Shown here piece after piece: positions 32,986 through 43,641 of a DNA stretch of 64,000 nucleotides; position 1 is the first letter of the stretch; every line of letters begins with the position of its first letter. Source of the stretch: Micropterix aruncella (Eukaryota > Arthropoda > Insecta > Lepidoptera > Micropterigidae); assembly GCA_944548615.1 (NCBI GenBank), contig OX155971.1, forward strand, positions 23,766,782-23,830,781, written 5' to 3'. The notes below the pieces were generated by a model. It was not told the DNA's origin. It was given only the letters and a program-made list of their open reading frames with translations, and did no database searches. The position numbers and the translations under genes are program-made.

Positions 32986-33744
32986 ATAAATGATTTTATT
33001 ATTAATTAAAAATAACTTTTAATTAAAAAAAAAAATAAAGATTGACAACCCTAGCGCTCCAATTTATAGGTAGCGTAGGTATTTATTTTAACAAATGGGC
33101 TTAGTTTCTATACTGCTTTAGCTCATATATTTACTGTGGTTATACCGACGTTGTCGCTGCACGACATCCCGGACAGATAAAACAACCGATGTCGTTAGAA
33201 CTCCCCGGGTGGTAGGCGGAGTTTCTTCTCACGCCTGTCACCGCGTCAACGTATATAAAAAAAATATAATATAACTTGAGTGGCAGTTCAGTTCGCTGAT
33301 AGTAAATGGCACCTTTTAATTGTCTTCATAAGCGCTGAGCCAAAAGTAAATATAGGCAGCAGCATTCTGCTCTGACGGTTTCAGGACTGGGGCAGTGAGC
33401 TCTTGGATTACAGGAGGTGGGTCCAAAGGCACGCATTGACTGAGGCCTGACATATTAAAAAGCCATTGTGCAAAAATGTTCCCTACTATATAAAGAAAAC
33501 TGAACTTGCCTACACAATAGGCTCTCGCTATATTTGACGTGAACTACGCGGTACAGTCTACCACATAATCCCACTTTTCATGGCTTTCCTTTGGCGACTG
33601 TATTGATCGAAATGCTTAGAATTGGAACCGTAAATATAGAGAAGCGATATGTAATAATTAAATAATATTTCATCTTGATGAGGGAAGGATACTAATGCTC
33701 GTTTCAATAAGGTTTTCTTTATCTTGGGTTAAACTTTCAACAAA

Positions 33745-34413
33745 GAAACCGACTCCAAAATTGTTTATAATAGCAGCAGCTACGTCATGGTGATACTTAG
33801 AACGGGCTGTCATAATTGAATGCGCATACAATTTTGTGTCTCTGCTGTTGACCGTTGAGGAGTTCCCTCGTTGGAAACCAACCCTGGGTGCCGCAGTCCT
33901 GTCTTGGTAAAACTTAGAACAAGCTGTCGTAATTGAATGCATATACAAAATTTTGTGTCTGTGCTGTTGACCGTTGAGGAGTCCCCTCGTCGGGAGCCAA
34001 CTCTGGGTGCAGAAGCCATGTCATGGTGAAACTTAGAACGGACTATCATAACTGAATGAGTGTACAAACTTTCGTGTCTATGCTGTTGACTGTTGAGGAC
34101 TCCCTTCATCGGGAGCCAACCCAGGGTGTAGAATCAGGTCATGCTTACCATAAAAAATGCATTGTTATCGGAATTGAACCAACATGTAAATTTTCCACTT
34201 CGTATGATATTATTTGAGGAATACCCTCAATTCCTTATGGATCCCATCATCAGAAAAGGATGTTGACAAAAATAGCACCAATCTGTAAGTATATCCTTTC
34301 AAATTAAAAGAGAAATTTCCAAATCGCTTTAAAAATGGCACAGTCCTGAGGTAACAAACATTAAAAGAAAGATTCAACCGAAATGATAACCTCCTTTATT
34401 TGAAGTCGGTTAA
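33745..34413 (-). mobile_element. TIR element with internal minisatellite, most complete copy
   Basis: The ends are aaaccgactcc (33745) and gaagtcggtt (34402), inverted. Reading minus: a unique left part with gatcc..aaggaattgag, then caattccgataacaatgc, then three minisatellite units with ccaaccc.gggt starts near 34117, 33998 and 33879 (119-bp spacing), then the ggagtcggttt end. It is 669 bp, non-coding, and a good reference for the family. Confidence 0.8.
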
Positions 34414-34464
34414 ATAATGGAATGGAGACCTGTCACGGGGACTAAAGGAGTAGATGTTTTATTT

Positions 34465-34760
34465 AAATTATTTATTTAGGAATCATTTACCATAAAACAT
34501 TGATTTTGCTTACAAAAATAACAAGAACTGAATGTCAAAACATTAATCTTATGCTTGTTTGATTCTGTCACCCAACTGGGACTAGCCCATGCTAGGATGG
34601 GCAGGGCTCTAATATTACAATAACTTATGTAAAAGTTTTAGGAAAACGCTCATAATATTAAATTGCCTTAAAATATGGTCCTCAAAAAAAAAAACAAATC
34701 GCAATTATATTATAAAATCGGCATAAAATAGAACATAATATTCCGTTAAATAGAATGTGG
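34465..34760 (+). repeat. gtcacccaactgggac family, uninterrupted copy
   Basis: Shows atttaccataaaacattgattttgcttac, tctgtcacccaactgggactagcccatgctagg and tctaatattacaata in order. It gives the empty site of the 4.2-kb element. Confidence 0.75.
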
Positions 34761-34904
34761 CAAATAGAATGAGGACCTATAAAATGAAATCTTGTGCCAT
34801 CGAAGTTTGGATCAAGATTTGGAGTGGTGAAATTTCCTGCAAAGTTTATGGAGAACCTTGAAAACTACTAAAAGCAATAAAATTATTGCTGACATTTGTA
34901 GCGC

Positions 34905-35015
34905 CTTATTAAAAAAATAAAACGGATTTACCGCGTAATTCTTGTAGCCCCCGGGGTGAACCGACTCCGACTCGAACGCCTTAGTCGGTTCACCGATCTT
35001 AAATAAGTTCAATTA
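34905..35015 (-). repeat. Penelope 3' scrap next to a 12-bp perfect hairpin
   Basis: aaaacggatttaccgcgtaattcttgtagc resembles the reverse of the Penelope-like 3' end. ggtgaaccgact (34955-34966) pairs with agtcggttcacc (34983-34994) around a 16-nt loop. Partial similarity to cccccggagtgaac at 36690. Confidence 0.5.
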
Positions 35016-35589
35016 ACAAAAAGGTCCAGGATATTCTTATTAAGGACCCGATTTATTCGACAGTATTAAATTTTGTAATTTTAATGATATTTTTTATTAC
35101 ATTTTTTTTGACTATTTGTGCTACCAACATCTAATAATTTTGATTGACTATTACTATTTGTATTGACTATTTATATTGTTCCATTTTAATTGTTATAATT
35201 TTATATTTCGAATTCGACTACAGTATAACTAACTATTGGTTGTTATATAACGTAATGTAACGCGTCTCATGATTTCATTGCCGCTCAGTTTAGTGACGTA
35301 TGTAATATGCTTAGTTCAGCTGTAAAATATGGTGTGCCCAGTGACCGTACATCATAACATCTGTTACGCATCATAACAGCAAATACTATATTTTTAATAA
35401 ATATTGGCAACATAGTACCATTGGGTAATCGTGTAATAAGCCATATATAGTCCAAGCATATGAGATCTAAGCGTGTCGTTTCCAGGAAAAAAATCCGGAA
35501 GTATTTTTCTCAAAAGTTTATACGCCTACACTTTAAGGCAATTTAGCGTTATGACCATTTCACTACAACTTTTAACTATTTACACGACT

Positions 35590-35960
35590 GTCCAAAAAAA
35601 AGGAGTGTTATGTGTTTAGGATTGATGTATGTATGTTTTCCGTTTCTTTATTCCACCATAACTTTAAACGCTTTAACAGATTTAAAAATGTGATATTGTT
35701 AGAATCTACATATATGTCATCCCGAGTGCCATAATTATTTAAATGTCCAATTGTCAATAAATTAGGATAAATATTATATATCGTATTTAGTATCAAATGA
35801 AAATTCTGATGAAGTACATTTCGGAAATATATAATAATATGTTTCTATACGGATAAATACACAAACCACAAATATTTCATAAAAAAACTTTTTAAGAATT
35901 GAGCGCCGAGGGCAACCGACTAAAGTGCGGTGACGCATTGTAAATGCGTTGTTAAATTAA
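35590..35960 (+). repeat. Dispersed repeat shared with 6245-6570
   Basis: Same ordered landmarks as the 6245 copy. Here it continues into an aaataaataaataaaat tail near 35956-35985, a simple-repeat end that would fit a retroposed copy. Confidence 0.65.
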
Positions 35961-35989
35961 ATAAATAAATAAAATAAATAAATTATTAC

Positions 35990-36815
35990 GAGTTTTTAAT
36001 TGCTGGTATGTGTTATAACCCACCTTCTATACGGGGGGTTAAACCGTTTATCTTTAAGTGTAATGCCAATAAAAATAATTAATAGTAATAAACAAGATAG
36101 GTACAAATTAATCATTAATCTCCAAAGTTATGGATATGTCAATGCGTATTTTATTCTATGTCCGTCTGCGAAGTATATTTTTAAAAATATCCGCTGCTCA
36201 TGGCTGCTTATCCGATGTTTTATATAAATTGCTTTTGGTTCTTTTACCTATAATTGAATTATGTTAACAAAACTAAATAATTAAGTAACAAAATACTAAC
36301 ATTTCAGAGGACATAAAATATGACAGTTCATGCGTGCTTCTAAGCCAACTGTGAAGATTAGGCTGTCATGTACCTATCTACATAAGGCGCTTAAATTGCC
36401 TATAGATCTATGTATCGTGCGGCAAAACTTTGTAGTTACTGTTGTTGCCCCCCCCCCTCCTTTCCCCTCCTTTCCCCCTCTCTTCTGGTCCGCATCGTAA
36501 CGTCGTTATCATATTTCGCTCAGACGGCACGCAGCAACTTTCTCTGCCAATTCATCAATCCGAACAACTTAAAAGTTCCACGCTGACGCGCGTCTCTTCG
36601 CCTGGACACGTAATTGGCAACATTGATGAAATTCTCACTTCTCGTGCCCTGGGAGCTCAATCACTCACGATAGGTACCATAGATTAGAAAAGCCCCCGGA
36701 GTGAACTGATACAACAGATATGTAAAGCAAATCAACGATTAGGCGTCACGCGCAGGACATGGATTTCGCTTTCCCGCGTGAACTATAAAATTGAAGACTA
36801 TCGCGGTTGTTTGAC
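35990..36815. other. Intergenic DNA with a C-rich tract
   Basis: Runs of C and CCTTT occur at 36448-36485. No coding signal with motifs. Confidence 0.4.
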
Positions 36816-37036
36816 ATTATAAATAGGATGGAAACGAATTTACCGCGTGAAATTTGTAGCAATCGATGTTTCGGTAACGTTGTAGCCTCCATTGTCTAGG
36901 GTAGACTGAAAGACCTGTCAATCCGTTGTTCGCGGGTAGGCCGCATACCGCTGCCGCTGCGGAGGTTATAACGGTGGTGGGGGGCCGGGCTCGGAGCGCG
37001 CGATTTTGAAAATCTGTCTTTCACACAACACTCACT

Positions 37037-37335
37037 GGGCCCGATTGCGTTTCTTTGTGAACTGAAACTAAAATTAGTCCAAACGAACGGGAGAGAGCAA
37101 TACGTTAGAGCGGAATATGAAACGAACGATCGTCGATAAATACTACCTGTTGAACTTATACTCGTCCGAATAAATTCGAGCATATTTCGTGCGGTGTAAG
37201 ATTTGACCTTGGCGCGCAGTTTTAATGCGAACAAGTGACAACCGGTCATCTCACACTCCGCTCTAGCGTATTGCCCTGTCTCGTTCATACGGACTAATTT
37301 CCGATTTTAGTTCACGAAGAAACGCAATCGAGCCC
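37037..37335. mobile_element. 299-bp TIR element (gggyccrattgcgtttct ends) inside Penelope
   Basis: The ends gggcccgattgcgtttctttgtgaact and, reversed, gggctcgattgcgtttcttcgtgaact are inverted repeats extending to ctaaaattagtcc. Flanks act and att mark a 3-bp duplication with one later change. The equivalent unbroken site is in the Penelope copy near 54575 (ggatgcagtgagtgttg). Non-coding. A 3-bp duplication would suit a Harbinger-type MITE. Confidence 0.8.
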
Positions 37336-37348
37336 ATTGTATCCTGTC

Positions 37349-37806
37349 TTACGTCCTTGCGTTCGGCGTTTGGCGGCGGGAACATTTTAAGAAGAGGGTT
37401 CCAGGTAGAAGAGAATTTGAAACCGTCGTTCGGTTGAAGTTCGGGGTTCTTCTTATTTCAATGGCTTCCCGGATCATGCGAGGAAAGTAGAATTGTTCTT
37501 TGGATAGCACAATGGGATTTTGAAACTGCATCTAGTGGTTACTGCCGCTATATGTTCGCAGATAGCCAATTTTTCTCGCTGAACGTTTTTAACAGCTTTG
37601 ATGTGTTCTGGCAGTCGCGTGGCTATGGGCCGTTTCGTTTGTCCAACGTAGGCTAGACCGCAACTGCATTCGACTTTATACAAACCCTGGGTTTGCAGTG
37701 GTATTACATCCTTTACAGGCCTCAAAAATCGAGCTATATTTTGGGTCGGTTTGAAGATCGTTTTTATATCGAATCTTTTTAGCATCTTACTTATTCGATC
37801 TGTCAC
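37349..37806 (-). pseudogene. Penelope-like GIY-YIG endonuclease domain
   Basis: After a frameshift the minus strand reads LYKVECSCGLAYVGQTKRP followed by IATRLPEHIKAV and ICEHI. LYKV..AYVG is the GIY-YIG core; TKRPIATRLPEH corresponds to the conserved Arg/His helix. A further shift near 37530 leads to FQNPIVLSKEQFYFPRMIRE, the helix carrying the catalytic Glu region. In active elements this nuclease nicks the target for reverse transcription. Broken here. Confidence 0.85.
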
Positions 37807-38387
37807 GCCCTTGACGTCTGATAAGAATGCTCTTGATCTGATCCGTTTCTGGGCTTCGTCTGTATTAGATCGTGAGCGTGTATCATCATATTTTCCGTAT
37901 CCATTTCTCCTAAGGTGACAAGTTCCATCTCCTGCGGAAAATGCTCAGCGTCGCATAGATCGCGTGCTCGATTCACGAGCGACGTTTGCACTGAACGTAG
38001 ATGGCTGGGATGATAGTGTAAGCTTGCATGCAAATATCTATCCGTATGTGTGGGCTTCCGATATACCGTATGTCCGAGAGTATTGTCACTTCTCCTCGTC
38101 ACTTTGACATCCAAAAATGGTAGGGAGCCGTCCTTCTCTACTTCATAAGTGAATCTAATTTTTGGGTGTATGGAGTTTAGATGACCCAGAAATTCTTTCA
38201 TCGTTTGTATGTTGCCCTTCAGGATGCAGAAGGTATCGTCCATGTAGCGAAACCAGAGAATGGTCTTAATTTTAGAAGTTTTTATGGCTAATTCCTCAAA
38301 ATATTCCATGTATAAGTCGCTAACTATCGGCGATATGGGGCATCCCATTGCTACTCCGTCGATTTGTTTGTAATAATCGCCACTTCA
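37803..38387 (-). pseudogene. Penelope-like reverse transcriptase, C-terminal two-thirds
   Basis: The frame carries YYKQIDGVAMGCPISPIVSD, then FRYMDDTFCIL with the catalytic DD, then RFTYEVEKDGSLPFLDV and YRKPTHTDRYLH, all standard for Penelope-like RTs. The N-terminal motifs (fingers, motif A) are missing at the truncation near 38390. The frame shifts at about 37803 before the nuclease part. Confidence 0.85.
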
Positions 38388-38390
38388 TAA

Positions 38391-38645
38391 AAAGTAGCAG
38401 TTAAAATAAAAAGTAGCAGCGTTCGTAAGAAACCTTTTCATTCGACCGTTTTTTCTCCGACTTACTTTGCAAATTCGACAACCACGAAAAAGTCTTTTAA
38501 TTTTCGGATTAATATATAGCCTATGACGCTCACAAATAACGTGGCTTTCTATTGGTAAAAGAATTTTCAAAATCGGTTGGTTAGATCCAGAAATTACTCC
38601 CTACAACCTCACAAACTTTACCTCTTTATAATATTAGTATAGATA
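38391..38645 (-). repeat. Interspersed element with aataatattagtatagat end
   Basis: The 3' side caaactttacctctttataatattagtatagat resembles the end of the 24084-24305 element. The 61-codon minus frame here is rich in Arg/Lys but has no recognised motif. It truncates the Penelope copy at its 5' side. Confidence 0.5.
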
Positions 38646-38889
38646 TTATAGATAATCATTCTAGAAAGCCTAACTATGTAGAACATTCTAGAATGCCTAA
38701 CATTGAAGTGAACGCAGACAACGCATATAACCTTTACATCGGTACCTGCTTAATTGTCGTTGGTACTAGAGTGCCTAAACGCCAATAAATATGTTTTCCT
38801 TTATTGAAGAAACAACATTTTACATACATAAATACCATAAATATACAACATTTGCGCTCATAATTACATGACATCATCACTATTGGGGA
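38646..38889. other. Intergenic DNA with doubled ctagaa.gcctaac motif
   Basis: ttctagaaagcctaact..gaacattctagaatgcctaacatt is a short duplication at about 38655-38705. Otherwise nothing named. Confidence 0.45.
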
Positions 38890-38980
38890 GGGGGGAGGGG
38901 GAGTTGGCGGGGGAAAATGTGGTTAGAGCGTGGGGGGGTCGTCTGCTTGCCGGGAAAGTCTTGGGGTGCGATTTTTAAGA
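38890..38980 (-). repeat. ctttcccggcaagtagcc family, G-rich end
   Basis: ggggaggggggagggggag and gtgggggggtcg lead into gtctgcttgccgggaaagtcttggggtgcg. Only the distal end of the family is present. Confidence 0.75.
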
Positions 38981-40112
38981 TAATTGTGTAATTTTACAAA
39001 AAAAATAAATATGACCTAAGTATCTACAAGCAACCTTGCTGTTTGCATTATCCCTTATCGACGAAATTACTACCACCTTGATAGGGTCGCGTTCTAACTA
39101 TTCGCATTACTGACTATATTTCCGTCCTTCTCTTCCGGCTATTAATTCAGCTTCCGTTCTGCTCCGGAAAGTCTCTTCATTGTTAGGAGGACTATTTCCT
39201 GTGGTCGTTTTTCACGGAAACGTATAAAGAAACTCGGTGTACCTTGTTCGTCTTTTTATGGCGATTACCGATGTGAATAATGGGTTTCTGATATGAACAT
39301 TCCGATGGATTGTGTATACGAATATATGGAGGAGAGGCGAAATTCGAATACCTGAAAAAGCCGAGATGCTGTTAGGCCGAGTTTTTTTTAAAGTGTCTGA
39401 ATTGTAATGTTTTAAATAAAATAAAAAATATAATTACAAAGCAATATTTCATAAAAAAAATCTTTTAATACTATGGGTATTCTTATTTTTCTTGGTTATT
39501 TTTAGCATTTTTTTAGTTTCTTGATTATACACCACATGATTATACATGTTTTTCTTTGGTTCCTTGATTATTTACCACAAATTGTGATTTGACTATTTAA
39601 ATAATTCGTCTATTTTTCTTGATTATATTGTTTTCAAAAGTGTAAGTATCGACCTAGACGTTTTGAAATGAATTCTACAGATCGTATTCTAGATAGATTT
39701 TTATTATTAGGTTGATATGATTTTTCCAAATAACTTCTTATTCCGAATAGTTTACTATGTCAATTTCGTTAAACTACGGTATATCACGACACTACTGATT
39801 GTATTACCACAGTAATGTGGTAATACTTTTAACCAATATTTGAATATAAAATTAAAAAAGATTACTAATACTTAAATAGTATGAAAATTTCAACATTACC
39901 TTTAAATACCATGTATGATACTTAACAGACATATGTACACACTTAATGAATATTGTTGTATATTATTTGAATTTAATATATTGATTATTATAATTTAATG
40001 ACTATTAAATGGTGTGCTAGTATAATATTAATAATAGATAATTAGGACCATTAGGATGATTAGGATCATTTCCAAACTGAAGTCTCTCTGTGAGTCTGTG
40101 TGTGTGTGTGTG
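38981..40112. other. AT-rich intergenic DNA
   Basis: No coding or shared repeat recognised. Short ttgattat/ttgactatt echoes at 39510-39640. Confidence 0.45.
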
Positions 40113-40268
40113 TCTCCCTCGTCCTCTCCCTCGTCCTCTCCCTCTCCCTCACCCTTTCCCCCTCCCCCTCCCTCTCCCTCGCCCTGTTCCTCTTCCTCTT
40201 CCTTTTCCTCTCACTCTCTCTCTCCCTCTCCTTCTCCCTATCCCTCTCCCTCTCCCTCTCCTTCTCCC
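40092..40268. repeat. GT run followed by a 155-bp polypyrimidine tract
   Basis: (tg)n at 40097-40112 passes into tctccc/tcctct hexamers up to 40268, almost purely C and T on the plus strand. Frames on both strands look like Ser-Pro or Arg-Gly repeats and are artefacts. Such mirror-like purine/pyrimidine tracts can form triplex DNA. Confidence 0.85.
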
Positions 40269-40389
40269 GTTCAAGCTAAGCAACGATTGTTTCGATTTTA
40301 ACGTTCTAATCATTTTCTTCTCAAGTTTTGTCTCCAAAACTTAAGTTGCAGCTGCGGCTTTGTTAGAGCTGGGAATCGTTTTTTTGATA

Positions 40390-40735
40390 AAATTAGTATT
40401 CAGATGAAATCACTCCTTGCCTACTTGCCGGAAAAGTCTTGGGTATACCAAACTGATATCAGCCTCGGGATAATCCATAATTATTTGACACAATCACTAT
40501 GATGGATGGGGAAGTAGGCAGGGAAGGGGGGAGTTGCAAGGAGGTTGGGGGGTTTGAAACTGCGGTGAAAGGGGAAAATTTGCAGGGGGTGGCGTGGAGG
40601 GGGCGGGAATAAGAGGGTGGTCTGGGGCGTTTGGCGGGGTCGGGAGGTTGAGTGGTTTGGCACGCGAGTAGAGGGGCGGGGGGGTCTTGTCTGCTTGTCA
40701 GAAAAGATTTTTTGGTTATCTTTTAAAAAGTTCGC
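40390..40735 (-). mobile_element. ctttcccggcaagtagcc family, full copy with G-rich core
   Basis: On the plus strand: attcagatgaaatcactcc, gcctacttgccggaaaagtcttggg, cctcgggataatccataattatttgacacaatcacta, a G-rich core 40500-40690 with about ten runs of three or more G, then gtctgcttgtcagaaaagatttt. The element is bracketed by two copies of ctgc/actt.c.ggaaaagtctt, one at each end. Non-coding. Confidence 0.75.
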
Positions 40736-41206
40736 GTATTGAAATTTTGAATCATCATGTCAAAACTCCTCGTAATTCAACATAAGAGACGTGTGGAGTT
40801 CTTGTAAATATGTAAGTGCAAAGTTTTCATAAACAATAACTCCAGCGCTTCATAATAAATTGCGTTGGTTGAAGATTAATTACAATGCTCGTATCTTGAG
40901 ATACATCTCACAATTCGCCCGGGGATATATTGTGTGAAGCATTGTACCAATTTTGTCATGGGCCGCCTTACGCGTATTATCCCGCAGAGCCTTTGTGTTA
41001 ATTTAAATCTATATATGTCTGCTAAGATAAAATTATTCCTTGTAACGTGCACAAAGGGCGCCCTTTGATGCTTTTAAAGTATATTTAAACTATGTACACT
41101 TAATAACAATTAAATGTATAATGGTTACATTATTGAAAGTCTAAAAAACCAAACAGACCTATCACAGAACACATAACCATAAGTTTAACATGTCAACAAG
41201 GCAACT
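40736..41206. other. Intergenic DNA, nothing recognised
   Basis: No repeat shared within the window. A few moderately GC-rich stretches at 40910-41000 with no clear exon. Confidence 0.4.
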
Positions 41207-41354
41207 AGTGTTGTTGACTACAACGGGCGAACCCGTCACTTTAGGAAGTTTTAACGATTGGTCGTTCTATCTCCCTGGAGTGAGCGCAAAAGATTTGGAC
41301 AAAACAGTCCACCGTCAAGCTCTGCCACAAACCCGTAAGAGGCCAACGCCTTAA

Positions 41355-41935
41355 GAGGGCCCTTTCCGCTCGACTCTCTATACAATCGCCCGTAATCGAT
41401 TGCGACGTTAATACGCATTTTAATATAGAGATTTGAGTTCATTTGAGATCACTAAAGTTAAAACTAAGATTATGTAGTGCCAAAACTTCGAAATTTCTAT
41501 CAACATCCTAGTTAGCCCTAAAAAGCGTAAATTTTGCCTCAATTTCACCTTAGATTGGCGAGCCGTAATCTACTTTACAAATAATGAAAACTAAAAAATA
41601 TTTCGAGGCACTCCTCGTACATGTAAAGAAGATTAAAAATAATTTTACCTGAAGGTACTAATGATAACGGTTTGGTCAAAAACATTTATTTCCTGGAACA
41701 AGAAATTACAAGAGCATTCGGTTTGTTTCCGTTTGAATACCTTGCTATCTCTTTCGTCGTTCTAAAAAGCGCTATCTCTTTCGTCGTTCTATCTCTCTCG
41801 TCATTCTATTTCTTTCGCCATTGCTATCTCTTTCGTCGGTCTACAGTCCCTCTCTTTTCAACAATGGGTGAGATGAAACAGCAAGCTTTTAAGACCACGC
41901 GCGGGTCGCAGTTGCGGCGTCCGTACAGGGCCACC
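41355..41935. mobile_element. TTAA-flanked MITE (piggyBac-type target)
   Basis: Flanked by TTAA at 41351-41354 and 41936-41939, with gccttaaccgcgag as the rebuilt empty site. The ends gagggccctttccg and, reversed, ggtggccctgtacgg are imperfect TIRs. The interior has a short minisatellite of tctctttcgtcgttcta units (about 41750-41850). Duplication of TTAA points to piggyBac or Kolobok mobilisation. Confidence 0.65.
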
Positions 41936-42243
41936 TTAACCGCGAGATAGTCAGGAGTGTTACCCAGCGGGCTTACACTCACGCCCTTACTTGCAATTGC
42001 GACCAGATTACTCCAGTCTCTCGATTGGTTACGAGTTCGAGGTCACTTGCGGGGTCCTCTCCTTTACGAAGCGGTGAAGCGGTGTAAACCGAATCTATCG
42101 CGGACCACGGCATCCTTTGCCCGGCTGCTCACCCGGTATCAGGTAACCGATGGTCGTTTCAAGAGCAGTCGTCCTAAGGTCAGCAACTACCCCCGCTCTA
42201 TAGGAAACAGTACAGCTTCCAGACTCCCCTGACTGTTAGTCAG

Positions 42244-42915
42244 ACTGTTTTGGGGGTTAACGGGCCCATGATGAGTTGGCCACGATGACCCATGTGTCCA
42301 GGGTCGGTCACACTCACGGGTCAACACCCATCCGACGGCCTCCTCGCATGGGGTGCGAATCCTGGGTAGGACACTGGGTCAACCAGTCTCCCCTGGGAAT
42401 CAAACCTCTGGCGCCCCTGGACGGTCTGCACTCCGTGCGGCGCAAGCCAATCGATTGTGCTCTCCGACTAACAGTCGGGGGAGTCTGGGAACTGTATTGT
42501 TTCCTATAGAGCGGGGGTGGTTGCGTACCTTATGGCGACTGCTCTGGAATTGACCATTGGCCATCCGATCCCGGGTAAGAGGCGGGCAAAGGACGCCTTG
42601 GTCCGCGAAGATTCGGTGCACTCCGTTTCACCGCTTCATAAGGGAGAGGACCGCGCAAGCGACCTCGAACTCGGAACCAATCGAGAGACCGGAGATATCT
42701 GGTCACAATTGGAAGTGAGGGCGCGAGTATCTCGACCCCGCCGGGTTTACTCCTGGCTTACTCGCGGTAAGGCGTTGGACTCTCACGGGTTGTGACGTAG
42801 CTGGACGTAGAATGTACTGTCCAAAGTCTCTACGTTCACTGCAGGGCGATAGAACGACTAATCGTTAAAACGTCCTGTGGTGACGGGCTCGCCCGTTGTA
42901 GTTGACACCGCAAGA
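42244..42915 (+). repeat. Inner GC-rich family copy, young and complete
   Basis: It is flanked by the exact 10-mer tgttagtcag at 42234-42243 and 42916-42925. Removing it restores gactgttagtcagaatgcacag, the expected outer-copy sequence. It starts actgttttgggggttaacgg, slightly longer at this end than other copies, and ends gttgacaccgcaaga. Nearly identical to 26839-27506. Confidence 0.85.
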
Positions 42916-43115
42916 TGTTAGTCAGAATGCACAGTCGATTGGCTTACGCCGCACGGTGATTGACTCCTAGGGGAAACTAGCCCCAAGGCCAGAGTCCTAC
43001 CCGGGCTCGCACTTCATGCGTGGAATCCGCGACAAATGGGTCTTTATGGTCAACTCAGCAAGGGAACATTAGCTCCCTAGAAAGTTGACGTTTGTCAAAA
43101 CGACAAGCATCTTAT

Positions 43116-43205
43116 ATCTACCCTAGACAACGGCGGCTGCAACGTCACCGAAACGTCGGGTCCTACAAATTTCACGCGGTAAATTCGTTTTCTATCCTAT
43201 TTTAT
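43116..43205 (+). repeat. Solo Penelope-like 3' end
   Basis: ctaccctagacaacggcggctgcaacgtcaccgaaacgtcgg through cgcggtaaattcgttttctatcct is the same as at 54711-54795. No ORF attached. Confidence 0.75.
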
Positions 43206-43224
43206 CTCCCTATCCGTTCAGTTG

Positions 43225-43343
43225 TTATACCTACTTATTCGCGGTTTAGCGCCAACTTAGTGACCGCTATACTGCGTCGCGTGGTGGTCGCGTTTAGCCG
43301 GTAAGTAATTTCGTATTTGAGATACCTACTGCATATTCGTCAG
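43225..43343 (+). repeat. Left half of the repeat into which the LTR element inserted
   Basis: cgcggtttagcgccaacttagtgaccgc..ctgcgtcgcgtggtggtcgcg and attcgtcag correspond to 23480-23580. The copy resumes at 48026 with gtcagtttgacgaatgg. Confidence 0.8.
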
Positions 43344-43641
43344 TTTGGTTATATTTATGAGCGTCTGATAATAAAACCAATTAAACTCAGTACAACCGTA
43401 AAGAAATTATATATTGACGTAAATAAAGCGTAAAGTGTAAAGCGGAGCGAGATAACAAAAATACCGTGGTTCCACTGTAACTTCATACAGGCGACTGGCG
43501 AACGTCGGACGCCGCCGAGTCCCTCTCCGTCGGGCCCGCGATCCACGCTCGTCGCGGGCGCAGGGGCGCGCGGGGGACGAGGAACTGGTAGCTTCACTAC
43601 TGTTTATTATTTAATTTATTTAAGTGACTTGACGCACCATA
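43344..43641 (-). repeat. 3' LTR
   Basis: 298 bp, identical to the 5' LTR except at one position near its inner plus-strand start. A polyadenylation-like aataaa-type word (gtaaataaagcg) lies at about 43420-43428 on the plus strand; the minus strand has aaataatAAAC near the start. Confidence 0.93.

Larger units (their letters stand above)
36820..38390 (-). mobile_element. Penelope-like element, 5'-truncated and decayed
   Basis: On the minus strand it enters the RT domain at YKQIDGVAMGCPISP (38380), continues through the YMDD box and a linker to a GIY-YIG nuclease, and ends with the 3' sequence tctaccctagacaa..ggctgcaacg..accgaaac.tcg..acaaatttcacgcggtaaattcg, reversed, at 36820-36900. At least two frameshifts split the ORF. 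A TIR element sits at 37037-37335 in the C-terminal part. The second copy at 53786-54795 gives the uninterrupted reading. Confidence 0.85.
41207..43080 (-). repeat. Outer GC-rich family copy, broken by two insertions
   Basis: Pieces 41207-41354, 41936-42243 and 42916-43080 are consecutive parts of one minus-oriented copy, from gttgactacaacgggcg to gggaacattagctccc. It is split by a TTAA element (41355-41935) and by a plus-oriented copy of the same family (42244-42915). It belongs to an older subfamily than the inner copy, with many substitutions. Confidence 0.8.

Noticed and set aside
40056..40344. Ser/Pro-rich and Arg/Gly-rich ORFs
   Set aside because: They are translations of the polypyrimidine tract in different frames.
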